A stretch of DNA of 64,000 nt from Dipteris shenzhenensis (GCA_047967505.1 CM106539.1); one strand, 5' to 3'. Shown: positions 22,061 through 32,695, counted from the stretch's first letter. The notes: a model not told the origin generated them from the sequence alone. Program-made: numbers and translations.

Positions 22061-23480
22061 GTGCTTGAATATAGGATGGATCTTGAGGCTATAGCATTTG
22101 TCAATGGTATGACACTGAAATACAATGGAAGAATTTATGCCCCAAAGGACTTCACAAACTGGACCGTTGTTGACACAACAAAGAAAGCATGGTTCTTGGT
22201 CTTAAGTAAAGGAAATCTCATTCTAGTGATGACAAAGAGAGAGTTGGAGAAAGATGAGTGAGCATCAAATGTATCTTTCTCAAAGAGCAATTTGATTCAT
22301 ACAATGATGATTTACACAAAGTTAAGAATGAGCAACAGATCGTTTCTTCTTTCTAAGAAAGATGCAATGCACTTTGTGATGCCGCCGCCAAAAGCACCTA
22401 GATTTCCTGAATTGGTTCCTGCATTGGAGATCCTTCAACATGTGTGGGAGGAATTTCCCATTGAGGAAGCAAGAAAAATGCAGTCAAAGATTATCCTTGA
22501 ATACTTTCAGGGTGTCATCGAACAAGGTTCAACTTCATTGGAGGGACCTAAGGTGCAAGAATCCACACATGAGAAAGGAAGTGATGAGACACGCCATGTA
22601 GACCTGGTTCATGGTAATACAAATGAGAGAGAAACTGGAGTGGATGAGACAGAACACATTGTAGCAATGGATGAGGGTCTTGTACACGTGGATGCTTACA
22701 AGGGATCTACATCTGAGACATGAATTGAATTGGTGGAGACCGGACATGCACATGCATCTCAGACAGAAATTGAATTGAGTGAGACACGACATGCATCAGA
22801 TAAGACAGGACATGCACACACATCTCTTGTTCATGGTATTACTCACTTAGATGGTGTAACTCATGAAGTTGATGGAATAACAGAACAAGTGAAGCCCTTA
22901 AGTATACCTGAAGTTGAGGCAATAGAAGAAGAAGTAGGGCGATCTAAAGCGGTTCACATAGAGCCCCTAAAAAATAAACCTCGACGTCAAATGCAAAAGG
23001 CAAGTACTTCACAAGCTACAGTTCCAAGTCCTATAACTAGAAAAAGAGGTCGTTCATATACAAAGAAAGGGCAAAGAAGAGAAGAGGAAGAACATGAAGA
23101 GGATGCGGAGGGTCTTGAAATGGAGTCATATCTAGAAGCAGAAATGTTATCAATGAAGAACCTAAATCTTCGCTTAAATGAGGCTGTGACAGATGAGGAT
23201 CCAGGATATATATGGGGCCAGAAGACTCAAGTTATACATGCTTCAACAGTGGTCAAACAGTAGGACCTTAGATACAGCCTATGCTAAAAAGATTTTTCAG
23301 GCTTTGATTGATGGAAAAAAACCAGTTGTTTCTAATTTGGTACTCCGTCCAAGAACATTTTGGCCAGTCATGGGAGATTATAGTCAATCCATCAATTTCT
23401 CTCAGCCTATAGATTTTGAGATGCAATTCACTAAGTTCCTCGAAAAACAAGTTCCCTCACTTCAAGAAGGATAGAGTTCA
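22061..23480 (+). pseudogene. N-terminal part of the methyltransferase-like/Ulp1-like gene
   Basis: One frame runs from 22,061 to about 23,215 with in-frame TGA codons at 22,259 and 22,721. It must then shift to the frame that continues through 23,193-23,471 into the central ORF; TAG (23,472) and TGA (23,496) lie in between. Residues include FVNGMTLKYNGRIYAPKDF, a His/Thr/Glu-rich segment with repeated ETxHxDxVHG words (about 22,570-22,860), a basic patch RKRGRSYTKKGQRREEEEHEE (about 23,038-23,105, nuclear-signal-like), and RPRTFWPVMGDYSQSINF. The start codon is the first ATG of the frame and is uncertain. No domain is recognised here. Confidence 0.5.
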
Positions 23481-23499
23481 GTGAATGATCCAGAATGAC

Positions 23500-25409
23500 A
23501 TATAAGGGATGCCAAGAGAAATTTCTTAGCTCATTTTACATTTGAGGCAATAGATGGTCAGCACTATGCCTATGCTTGTAATGAGCGCTCTAGATATGCA
23601 TACAAGAAAGGAGAAATTACTTATCAAACCTTCGCGAGTGTGCCTCAATTTCACTACTATTCTGCATGCATTTGTATCTTCAAGAATGAGAAAAAATATT
23701 TGATTGAGTCGGAAAGACTTAATCATGACATTTATGCACTACGAAAAATCACCTCCACTTCAGAGATGTTGCTCAAAGCTAGGACCATATGGAAAACTTT
23801 TAATTCTCCTTTGACCACTCTCAAAAGAACTGCAACTAAAGTGGAAGCAGATAATCTTGTTGACTTCTACACATGCTTGAGTGCCATTGTACCAAGGGGA
23901 AAGCAGGAAAGAGCAGAGGTGATTACAAGCTTTAAGACAGTCAGGGATAGGTATCAAGACTACACAAGCATAATTTTCTATAGTGATGAAGTTTTTCATC
24001 AGATCAAAGACTTGTGTCTTGCATGTGAGAAAGGAGATGTCACATATGAGGCTCCATCATTGAATAAAGAGAAGGCAAAGAAGATTGAGAAAAAAGAGAT
24101 GACGGCTCGGATGTGGAGGCCTTTAAGAAACTTACCAGACAAATACGCAAGTTTTGCTGCAGAGAAATTCATGTCCAAAGAATGGTTTTTTGGCAAAAAG
24201 GATAAAGATCATTGCATGGAAGATTGCATCATCCAACAGGTCAAGCGTGATGCAATAAAGAGTGCAATTGAATATTTATTGGCAGAAAAAAATATTCCAA
24301 TTAGCCAATGTAAAATTGATCATAACATTGTGAGGCAGATGGCATCAGCTTTACCGTCAGCTAAACAGAAGGCTTGGGCGCATACATGGGTGAAGGTAGA
24401 AGATGATGGATCTGAAATTACTCCTTCTATGAGAAGTGACATTCCGGAAAATGTATATGCATATGCACAAAAAGTCATCAATAAGCACACTCTCAGAAAA
24501 GAAAAAACTTTGAACAAGGGCTTTTTTTTCATACATGAAATCATTTCAGAGTCTGGAAAGAGTGTTGAGTGCAAGGGAGTTTCATTGAATGATTTTTTAT
24601 CCGATGACACTGCTTGGGAGAGACCTCATCTTTTCTTTGTCTATGAAATATCACCAGATGACATTCGTCAACTCCTTGATAGAATATTACATACCACCAT
24701 TGGTAGAGTGGGACAATGTAACATAGTCATATTTGCTGATAAAGATGACAAGGAACAAATGTCTGCTACCCTAGAAAAACAATATGGCAATGAGCTTAAG
24801 ATTTACAATGGTATATACTCAAGAAAAAGGGACAAGAGAGAATGCGGTCTCAAGATACAGAGTCTAGAAACCTTTTTCTTGTGCATGAAGAGCCCTTACA
24901 ATGATCACTCCTTACAAAACAATATAAGAGGGAATGCAAAGAGATTGCAACTACTGTTGGAAGAGCATGAAGCTCCAAGTCCCCTCCATCACAACGCAAA
25001 TCACTATGAAAGGCCAGCAAAAAGTACTGATCTTTTAATTAGTATGATGGAATTTTTGCTACCGTCCGGATGGGAAGTCACATTGTGTCGAATGGGACAT
25101 TTGTTTCAAGCTCTTGTCACAAAAGGACACAATGTAAATATTATTGAGAGCCCTGCTTGCTTGGAATACCTTGATACCGTGGCTTCTCTCACAATAAAGT
25201 TTGATAAGAAAGGTCTGATCTCACATGAAGAGGATGCTGACATAGAGATGGTCATGTATGATGAGAGCAAGAAAGATGATGAAAATGATCAAAGCTCTGG
25301 ATATGATAGTGAGGACACCAGCGATAGCAAGGAAGCAGAAGAAGATGGATATGACACTGAGCTTACCTCTGAAGGTTACATAAAAAGACCACGAAGATAT
25401 GTAGAGGTA
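23500..25409 (+). CDS. Central exon with a degenerate DNA methyltransferase-like region
   Basis: An open frame of about 600 codons continues from 23,500 to a good donor at 25,409 (GAG|GTATGAAA). The second half reads in the order expected of an N6-adenine/N4-cytosine DNA methyltransferase of the DPPY type: HLFFVYEIS at about 24,630 where DPPY should stand, NIVIFADKDDKEQM, FFLCMKSPYN, then ERPAKSTDLLISMMEFLLPS, GWEVTLCRMGHLFQALVTKG and NIIESPACLEYL, which mimic the motif I region. The DPPY and GxG residues are missing, so it would be inactive. This is a fold guess from motif order, not a firm assignment. An acidic tail (25,220-25,370) precedes the splice site. The 5' side is damaged (see the N-terminal part). 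Confidence 0.45.
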
Positions 25410-25509
25410 TGAAAACTTATGTTTAATTTTCTTTATTCATTTAAAGGTCTTTTTAAATTTATAATTAATTTAAAATTTTGAATCTCATAATTATTTTATC
25501 CTTTTATAG

Positions 25510-26590
25510 GAGAAGGGAGAGGAGGAGGATGAGGAGGACATAGCTGGAGTAGAGAATATAGAAAGATCATCTCAAGAAAGCAAAGCTGCTCTGGCTATCC
25601 ATCGGATGACTCTAGAAAATAATCATACCTTGCAGCAAATGGAGAAGTCATTTCAAGTTAGGTTTCAAGTTCGAGAGCAACCTCTTACTTTTCTATTCGA
25701 TGAAGAGGACATTTCAATCCTTATAAACTTCAAGAGAGAGGTTAATGACAAGGTCATAATAGCCATCCTCAGGTTTGACACAAACTTTTTACTGACTTTA
25801 TGCTTTTGTATTTCCATTGGATCAAATGAACTAATATTCTTTTTTTTTAATTGCAGTATGATTTTACAATAGCTTCCCCTATATATACAAAGATGTGCAT
25901 ATATGGTCGATCCTCTTGTTTCTAGTGTACTTAGCAATAAGCAGAAGACCATAGATGATGTTTTTAAGTGGTTGCAACCTATTGATTTGACTGCAGTGCG
26001 AGTTATCTTTACTGCATATCATGAGGAGTGAGTATCAATCCCTACCTAGCTTATCTCTTACATTGTGGAGGATTATATCGAATAATAATTATTCTTAATT
26101 GATAATGCAGCTTGCATTAGAGCTTGGTAATTGTGGACATCTTAGCCAAGCAATGCTTCTTTGTCAATTCAATAGCATCTATCCATGGCAGTGTGTCAGA
26201 GTAAGTATAACCTACTTATGTCATAATTATGTCAATGAGATGCATCCTATGCAATGCGCACATTCATTTATGTTTTCTATTTTGATGTGTAGATCAGCTC
26301 GAAAGTTGGTAGGTGCTATAGATGCACTTATGCAAATGGAGGGTGACTTAGAAGATCAAATAGAGTATGTAACATGCCCTACAGCGAAGCAGAATGATGA
26401 CCACAGTTGTGAGTGGAGAGTCGGATATAACTACTTTTTGCTCCTTGCTCAAATTTTTAATTTGAACGGCGGTGAAACCTCATTGTCGACATATACAGAC
26501 TTGCATCTATATGCATCTATGTCATATATCATTAAGGCATTTATTGATAACATGGTGGAGCATCTAGAGGAATCATTGGTTGCTACACCC
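25510..26590 (+). CDS. Ulp1-like (C48) cysteine protease domain, unit A
   Basis: This unit is split by introns that match those of unit B. The exons read EKSFQVRFQVREQPLTFLFD...IIAILR (ends 25,771), QKTIDDVFKWLQPIDLTAVR (about 25,940-26,027), LH*SLVIVDILAKQCFFVNS (from 26,110) and KQNDDHSCEWRVGYNYF (about 26,385-26,440). The order matches Ulp1/SENP peptidases, which cleave SUMO-like tags: His, an acidic or Asn position (FVNS), Gln, Cys. The Trp after the His is a TAG stop (TGG to TAG), so this copy is probably broken. Donors and acceptors (for example GTAAGT at 26,200, TGCAG at 25,856) are intact. Such domains are common in plant MULE and CACTA elements. Confidence 0.55.
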
Positions 26591-27854
26591 ATAAGTCGTC
26601 CTAATGTAACCGCTATATTGGATGAAATGGGGAGCTCTTTTGAGGTTAGGGTTATCATTAGCAAGCAACCTCGTGTTTTGACTTTTGGTAGCGAGGAAGT
26701 TAAAATCCTCTCCGACCCTTTGAAAGAGGCTAATGACAAAGTCATGATGGCCATCCTCAGGTTTGATATGAACATCTCTTGGCTTGATACTTCAATCATT
26801 TGATTCAATCTGCTTCTAACATTTGTTTATTTATTGCTGCAGTACGGTTATATCTCACTTTCCTAGATCAGTACAGAATCGCGTCTGTATGCTCGATTCT
26901 CTTCTTTCAGCTATACTTAGTGATACCAAGAAGACAGTAGATGATGTTTGTTCAATGCTACAACCTTTAGACTTGGATGGCATGCTAGTTATCTTTATGC
27001 CATATTATGAGAAGTAAGTATCGTCTCAATCTTTCTTTTAGTCTCTTATTTGTAATATTGTGTCAATTAATACTTAATATTGTGATAAATCTTATCGCTC
27101 TTTATTGGTGATGTAGTTCACATTGGAGCCTGATAGTATGGGATCTTGATGACAACCATTGTTGGTTTGTCAACTCATTTACAGGCTTTCACGGGGTGTT
27201 TAGGTAAGTGTTCTTTTATCATATCATTATGAACATGCATCTTACTATTTACTACACAAATTCACTTTGTCATATGTCATGATGGACAGGTCTGCAAACA
27301 AGTTAGTTTCTGCGATTATGAAAATCAGGGAGCATCAAGACCAACCAAATTTCCAGACATGCCTCGCAGTGGAGGAGAAAGACATGTTTAGTAGTGGGTG
27401 GAGAATTGCCTGCAACTTCATGTTGTATCTCAATGAAATTTTTGAACATGTCTCAATAGAAGCATATACCAAGCTCGAGCTACAAGATTTTGTGGCTAAG
27501 ACTGTTCACTACCTAACTGCTACCATTGGGAAACAACATGATGGACTCAATGAAGAACGTGAGGGAGCCAAAGAAAAACAAGAGACAATTCAGTCTCCTT
27601 CTGCATCACAGCCTCAAGTAGAAGCATTACAGTCTCCACTTGAATTAGAGACTCAATGCATTCTTCGTACACAAGAAGTGGAGACTCAATGTGCATCTAC
27701 AACATCACATCTTGTAAAGGAGGAAGAGATTAAGTCTATCCCGATTGCACCAGAGGTAGAATCTCAATGTACACCATCCACACAAGTAGAGACTCAATGT
27801 ACTCTTAGAGAATCACAGCCTCAAGAGGACTCATCAGACTCTATTCAGTTGTAA
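26590..27854 (+). CDS. Ulp1-like (C48) domain, unit B, plus repetitive C-terminus
   Basis: A second copy of unit A follows in tandem with the same exon borders: GSSFEVRVIISKQPRVLTF...MMAILR, KKTVDDVCSMLQPLDLDGM, SHWSLIVWDLDDNHCWFVNS (about 27,117-27,180) and EEKDMFSSGWRIACNF (about 27,377-27,420). The catalytic His is present, the Gln position is Glu/Lys, and the Cys is Ser, so this unit should be inactive. The tail (27,590-27,854) repeats VETQC/LETQC words with Ser/Gln/Pro-rich linkers and ends at TAA 27,852. Introns are about 26,760-26,842, 27,014-27,116 and 27,207-27,290. Confidence 0.55.
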
Positions 27855-28013
27855 AACATGTAGAAAGAAACATGACTCCTTGAAGATTTTTATCTTGTTT
27901 GTATTGATTAATGATAGTGTTTTTTAAACTTATGTTAAATGTTACAATACATTAGGATATTTTATGATATTTATTCATTACAATACATTAGGTTTTACTT
28001 TTTTAAAAGTCTA

Positions 28014-28445
28014 ATTTATTATGTACAATAAATATCTTATGATGAGAATCTAATAATTATATCATTCTTATGTTCCATCACTTTATTTTATAGATTTCAA
28101 TGTACTCAAAATCTATCATTTATTATGTACAATAAATATCTTATGATGAGAATCTAATAATTATATCATTCTTATGTTCCATCACTTTATTTTATAGATT
28201 TCAATGTACTCAAATTCTATCATCTCACATGTCTCGCATTACGGTCTTGCATCAGCTGCAAGTCTAACTTATATTATATTAAAAGAATATCTCATGATGA
28301 GATTCTAATAATTATATCATTCTTGTGTTCCATCATTTTATTTTATAGATTTCAATGTACTATCACTATCTTACATGTCTCAAATGTCTCCCATTACTGT
28401 CTTGCATCCCATCATTTTATTTTATAGATTTCAATGTACTCACTA
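28014..28445. repeat. ~110-130 bp tandem repeat, 3-4 copies
   Basis: The copies contain ATATCTTATGATGAGAATCT, TATATCATTCTTATGTTCCA and TTTTATAGATTTCAATGTAC. The first two are almost identical; the last two are shorter. Confidence 0.8.
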
Positions 28446-28574
28446 TCTTACATGTCTCACATGTCTCGCATTACAGTCTTGCATCTAGTCATCTCAACCT
28501 CTACCAATTCTTTATTCTAAATCTTTCATCCCACATTATGAGTCTGTAGTTCTATAAATCCCCTAGTAGTCATT

Positions 28575-29030
28575 CATCTTCTATATCTCACCCGCAGCAA
28601 ACACTTCTTCCACTTTGCTTTTCTTACCTTACTCCTCTCCTCAAGCTTGCTCCTTCCATCTTGCCTGCAGCCTTACCTCCTCTTCTCAAGCATACTCCTT
28701 TCATCTTGCCTTACCTCCTCTAGTTACCTTCCTCACTCTCATTACCTTCCTCACCTAGTTCATCTTCTATATCTTTCCGCACTCTCGTTACCTTCCTCAC
28801 CTCGTTCGCCTTCTATATCTCACCCGCAGCAAACACTTCTTCCACTTTACTCTTCTTACCTTACTCCTCTCCACACTTCTTCCACTTTACTCTTCTTACC
28901 TTACTCCTCTCCTCAAGCTTGCTCCTTCCATCTTGCCCGCAGCCTTACCTCCTCTTCTCAAGCATACTCCTTTCATCTTGCCTTACCTCCTCTAGTTACC
29001 TTCCTCACTCTCATTACCTTCCTCCTCTCG
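28575..29030. repeat. Pyrimidine-rich direct repeat (~180-200 bp, two copies)
   Basis: The text from CTTCTATATCTCACCCGCAG through CTCATTACCTTCCTC occurs at about 28,577-28,757 and again at 28,808-29,025, the second copy with an internal duplication. It lies immediately upstream of the ATG at 29,036 and would form a CT-rich 5' UTR or promoter. Its open frame is not a credible gene. Confidence 0.75.
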
Positions 29031-29035
29031 TTTTT

Positions 29036-29470
29036 ATGGATCTTTTTAAGGTAATCGATTCTGTCGATCAAGCCATTAGCAGCATCAAAGAATGGATTGC
29101 CGAGAACCAAGGAAAGAGAGAGGAGAGAAAGCAAAATCCAGCTCCATTAACCCAGTACGAGAAGGATGACTTTGCTTGTCAGAAGGGCTTAGAGAAGGAA
29201 GAGGAAAGAAAAATAAGTATGGCTACTACTGAAATAGATAAATTGCAGTCATATAGGAGAGAGCTGATAGACTTTCAAAGTGAGATATCTTCGCGTGTGG
29301 CTCGTTGTGGAAGATTTTCCCCCCAGGAAGCGCAAGCCATTCGGAATAAACAAAGTGTTATGCAGGAGAAAATTCATCAATCCTTTCTTCTCTTCTATAA
29401 TTTTAACTACATCAATGAGGATGAGATAAGCTCAGCTCTTGAATGGGTTGAATTTAGGCTAAAGACTTGA
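29036..29470 (+). CDS. Small charged coiled-coil protein, unrecognised (144 aa)
   Basis: The frame is intact from ATG 29,036 to TGA 29,468-29,470. The upstream reading frame is pyrimidine-repeat sequence, so this ATG (MDLFKVIDSVDQAISSIKEW) is the natural start. The protein is hydrophilic and almost entirely helical in look: heptad-like IDSVDQAISSIKEW, a Lys/Glu/Arg-rich middle (residues 20-65), KLQSYRRELIDFQSEIS, and a C-terminal FYNFNYINEDEISSALEW. There is no signal peptide, membrane segment or recognised domain. It lies 1.2 kb downstream of, and on the same strand as, the Ulp1-like gene, inside the inverted-repeat segment, so it may be an accessory protein of the same element. It could also be a lineage-specific host gene. 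Confidence 0.45.
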   Translation: MDLFKVIDSVDQAISSIKEWIAENQGKREERKQNPAPLTQYEKDDFACQKGLEKEEERKISMATTEIDKLQSYRRELIDFQSEISSRVARCGRFSPQEAQAIRNKQSVMQEKIHQSFLLFYNFNYINEDEISSALEWVEFRLKT

Positions 29471-29511
29471 AAATAGAAAATTCATCAAATTGAATGGCTG
29501 TAGTCTTGAAA

Positions 29512-29840
29512 ATAAATTTGCCTTCCAATGAGAGTCTTATTGTAACTTTTGGTGTAATTTGCCTTACAATGAGAGTCTTATTGTAACTTTTGGTGTTTTT
29601 CAACACCTAAATTATAAATATTGTGAGAGTTTGCTACTTCCACTTGTAACTTTTGAAAGTGTTTCCTAAACACTATTCTAAATATGAAGAGAGTTTACAA
29701 TTATTGAACCACTCTTTTTTTTGTAAACCACTCTTTTTTGTGTAACTTATCTCAGGCTTAACTTTTGAAGGTGTTTATTAACACCATTAAATATTAAGAG
29801 AGTTTACAACAACCGAATCTTATTTTTTCATGTAACTTAT
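29512..29840. repeat. 43 bp tandem duplication and diverged copies
   Basis: TGAGAGTCTTATTGTAACTT followed by TTGGTGT occurs twice in a row (29,526 and 29,570). Weaker forms (AGAGTTTAC..., TGTAACTTATCT) continue to 29,840. This is the 3' flank of the coiled-coil ORF. Confidence 0.6.
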
Positions 29841-29959
29841 CTAGGCTGCGTTAAATTTTATAATTTTAGTTTCATGTCCTTAAAAAATATATTAAAAAAT
29901 GCTTGTTTTTATGTTTTTATATGTGCTTTGAAGATTGGGTTTTTCTTAAATTTTATCTG

Positions 29960-30062
29960 AAAACTAGTCCAAAAGTATAAGTAAAAATGAATTTGTACAT
30001 TGACAAGTCCAAAATTAATGAAATAAGTGTTCTAAGTCCATGTTGGCACAAAGACAACATTA
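29960..30062 (-). repeat. Right inverted repeat of the 19.3 kb segment
   Basis: Positions 30,006-30,031 are the exact reverse complement of 10,686-10,711. AGTCCAAAA occurs at 29,966 and 30,006 and a partial AAGTCCA at 30,034. Outward of 30,031 the similarity to the left end fades (GTGC is shared), so the true terminus is uncertain. Confidence 0.6.
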
Positions 30063-30425
30063 TGCAACCAAATTATCGAAACTCTCTATACCATATTAGG
30101 TTGCCATAGTTATTGGTGAGTTTTGATAATCACAAATACTAACAATTTAAACGTGCACAACCAATCATGGAGACGTTGCAATTATGAAAATAAGAGTAGT
30201 ATACTTAAAATCATTGTTTAAATGTGTGAAAAAATGAAGCTCTAGGATGGGTCTAGGACCTGAGGCCTCTCTCTCAGAGCCCCATGTGTGCATTGTGCAT
30301 TTACTAAAACATATACATGTACACACACCCACCCACACATAGAATATAGATAAATAGAGATATAGATATAGATATAGATATGTATAGATATACATAGATA
30401 GAACAATAGCATGCGTGCACACGTC

Positions 30426-30470
<45 letters not shown>

Positions 30471-30780
30471 TTAGGACATGCGAACATGCGAGACGCTTTT
30501 AGGCTTTTGGTTTCCAAACTAACTCAACAAGAGTGCATGAATTCTCATGGATGCCACGGCTTCATTATATTGAGAAAGAGTAGAAGAGAGACTTAGCTAG
30601 GAAGAATAACGCTAGAGAGAAAAAACATTCTTATTGAAAAATATTTTTTAGATTTTAAAAAATTGAGAAAATATTAAATGGAGAAGTACCTCTAACGAGT
30701 AAATTGAAGCATAGATCATACAAAAGTATTATACAGTGCACGTAGCAAACTGGAGAAAGAAACACATATGAAAACTACTC
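30063..30780. other. Intergenic, with ATAG-rich and (GA)n microsatellites
   Basis: GATATA/GATAGA repeats lie at 30,345-30,402 and (GA)n at 30,426-30,470. No gene is supported; the ORFs over the repeats are artefacts. Confidence 0.6.
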
Positions 30781-30788
30781 CAAGGTCC

Positions 30789-30885
30789 AAAGCCTTGGAA
30801 GCTGAACTGATGTATTAAAGTAGCTGCCAATATACTTTGAAGCTGAACTGATGTATTGAAGTAGCCGCCAATATATAAGGTTGCT
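30789..30885. repeat. ~50 bp tandem duplication downstream of the P450
   Basis: GAAGCTGAACTGATGTATT.AAGTAGC.GCCAATATA occurs at about 30,798 and 30,839. It lies in the 3' flank of the minus-strand P450. Confidence 0.7.
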
Positions 30886-31018
30886 AATAATACACAGCCA
30901 GCCCTTTCTGCACTACTCCACCGTCTCCATGTCTTGGTACTCCACCGTCTCCAAGTTGAACAGATGTATTATCGGCACATTATGTATTATAGAGAGTCAG
31001 TGCCAACGTATAAGAGCT

Positions 31019-32695
31019 CTACCTGGAACGTACAAAAACAGGCAAACCGTCCTTCATTTTCATTGTCAAAGACAGAGCATAGGTTGGTTCGTATCCGTGA
31101 GGCACTTCAAAGGTGAATTGATGAATCAAAGCCGCTGCCACAGATTTCATCTGGATGATGGCCATCTCCTTCCCAAGGCAAACTCGCGGCCCTCCTTGAA
31201 ATATTGGAAACTTGAACGGGTTCTCTTGCACAAAATTTCCGTGAGAGTCTAGCCATCTCTCTGGTTTGAACATCAAACAGTCTGCTCCCCAAATGCTCTC
31301 GGTCCGGCCCATGGCATACGGGTGGTAGTTCACCTGCGAGCCTTTTCTCACAACGGTCCCGTCCGGGAGAACGTCTTTCTGCAGAGCCAATTTTGTGTCC
31401 TGCGGAACAGGGGGGTACAGCCTCATAGCCTCGTGGATTGCAGCGTGCAGCAGCTGCATTTTCTTGAGCTCTTCAAAGGAAAATACTTGCTGGTACGGCA
31501 TTCCCTGATCTGCCTCTTGCATTTCACTAGCCACCGCCTCCCTCCGACTTTGCACGACTCCATGTATTTCCTCATAAATTGCATTTTCTACGTCAGGATT
31601 GAGACTTAGCAACCAAAACAGCCAGCTCAAGCCAGTAGATGAGGTATCTCTTCCAGCTAATAAGAAGCTTATGACGATATCTCTCAATAACTCATCAGAT
31701 TCGGCCTCGGTCTTTGCATTTTGGTCTCCTGGTCGGTCCATGCAGTTTTTCGGACCTGCCATGCATTTTGCTTTCTCCATTTCTACCAGACAAAGAAACC
31801 TGAACAACAGGTCCCTACGGCAGTCTGTCTGATTTGTGGTCATCGCTAGATGCTCTTTTCTACGTTTGTGAATCACATCCGTAGCAAAGGTGTGGACCAC
31901 GTGCAACACTTCTCTCATTCGTTTCTCTGAGCCGAGATTAAGGGCACGCTTGAATTTCCAAAACCAAGCAGCTGTCAGAAACCTCTCGCAACTCAGCTCT
32001 GTAGCATCATCGAAGGCCTTTGCGAAAGGTACAATAGTGAGAGAAGGGTTGAGACAATTGGGATCAACTCCTAACGAGATTTGGCAAACATTGTCAAATG
32101 CAAACCTCAAAAATAGGTCTTGCAAGTCTACAAGATTGCCTTTATCACGTGCTGCGATCAGCACAGGCAACAAACGTGAAGTGATCTCCACTTGAACAGA
32201 CTCAAAGATGAAGCTTCTAAGCGTATGGGACGTAAACTCGTAACTGGCAGCTTTTCGTTGGGACTTCCACAATTCGCCGTCAGCATTGAAAATACCCCGG
32301 CCGAGCATGTCCTCCATAATCATGATAAATCTGTAGCCTTTGGGATAATTATGGAAATTGCTCTTCAAAATATGCTCTACATTTGCGGGGTTGGCAGTCG
32401 TCAACATTTCGATGCCGAAGAGGACAGTTCTAATCGTGAGGGACGGAGACTTCTGCAGAATCTCTGTTATCCAGTCATAAATTCTGCTCTTGTTTTTCAA
32501 GACCGAGAAGAGCGAGCCGAAAATGGGGTAGATTGGACCTCCGGGATTCTTCCCATGAAGAGGGTGTTGCAGCCACCAGAAGAAGTAAACGACGGCTATG
32601 GATATACAAGAAGCTGCAACAGCAACGGTGAGCGGGAGGGAGGGGTAGGGGAATGCATCTGAGATCCGTGGGGAGAGAGAGAGGAAGCTGATCAT
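31019..32695 (-). CDS. Cytochrome P450, CYP94-type fatty-acid omega-hydroxylase-like
   Basis: A single intact exon of 558 codons. An N-terminal membrane anchor (residues ~21-41) is followed by a proline-rich hinge (NPGGPIYPIFG), the I-helix AGRDTSS (347-353), the K-helix EAMR (422-425), PERW (478-481) and the heme loop FQGGPRVCLGKE with ligand Cys506. The continuation MAIIQMKSVAAA and the ending LTMKMKDGLPVFV are typical of the CYP86 clan, closest to CYP94. CYP94 enzymes are ER-bound monooxygenases that hydroxylate the terminal carbon of fatty acids, and some members oxidise jasmonoyl-isoleucine; the substrate cannot be told here. CYP94 genes are usually intronless, as here. The alternative is another CYP86-clan family. 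It is the only clearly functional host gene in the window. Confidence 0.93.
   Translation of the reverse strand: MISFLSLSPRISDAFPYPSLPLTVAVAASCISIAVVYFFWWLQHPLHGKNPGGPIYPIFGSLFSVLKNKSRIYDWITEILQKSPSLTIRTVLFGIEMLTTANPANVEHILKSNFHNYPKGYRFIMIMEDMLGRGIFNADGELWKSQRKAASYEFTSHTLRSFIFESVQVEITSRLLPVLIAARDKGNLVDLQDLFLRFAFDNVCQISLGVDPNCLNPSLTIVPFAKAFDDATELSCERFLTAAWFWKFKRALNLGSEKRMREVLHVVHTFATDVIHKRRKEHLAMTTNQTDCRRDLLFRFLCLVEMEKAKCMAGPKNCMDRPGDQNAKTEAESDELLRDIVISFLLAGRDTSSTGLSWLFWLLSLNPDVENAIYEEIHGVVQSRREAVASEMQEADQGMPYQQVFSFEELKKMQLLHAAIHEAMRLYPPVPQDTKLALQKDVLPDGTVVRKGSQVNYHPYAMGRTESIWGADCLMFKPERWLDSHGNFVQENPFKFPIFQGGPRVCLGKEMAIIQMKSVAAALIHQFTFEVPHGYEPTYALSLTMKMKDGLPVFVRSR

Larger units (their letters stand above)
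10686..30031. mobile_element. Candidate giant inverted-repeat element (19.3 kb)
   Basis: A perfect 26 bp inverted repeat with matching inner nonamers brackets this whole segment. Inside are a DUF7869-like gene (minus), a CCCTAAA tract, G-rich and GA-rich arrays, a TTTAGGG tract, a plus-strand gene with methyltransferase-like and tandem Ulp1-like regions, and a small coiled-coil ORF. The inverted ends, the divergent genes facing outward and the central satellite block suggest one mobile unit. Exact termini and target duplication are unresolved, so the unit is an inference. Confidence 0.45.

Noticed and set aside
31322-32662. Several plus-strand ORFs over the P450
   Set aside because: They are antisense shadows of an intact, motif-complete minus-strand gene.
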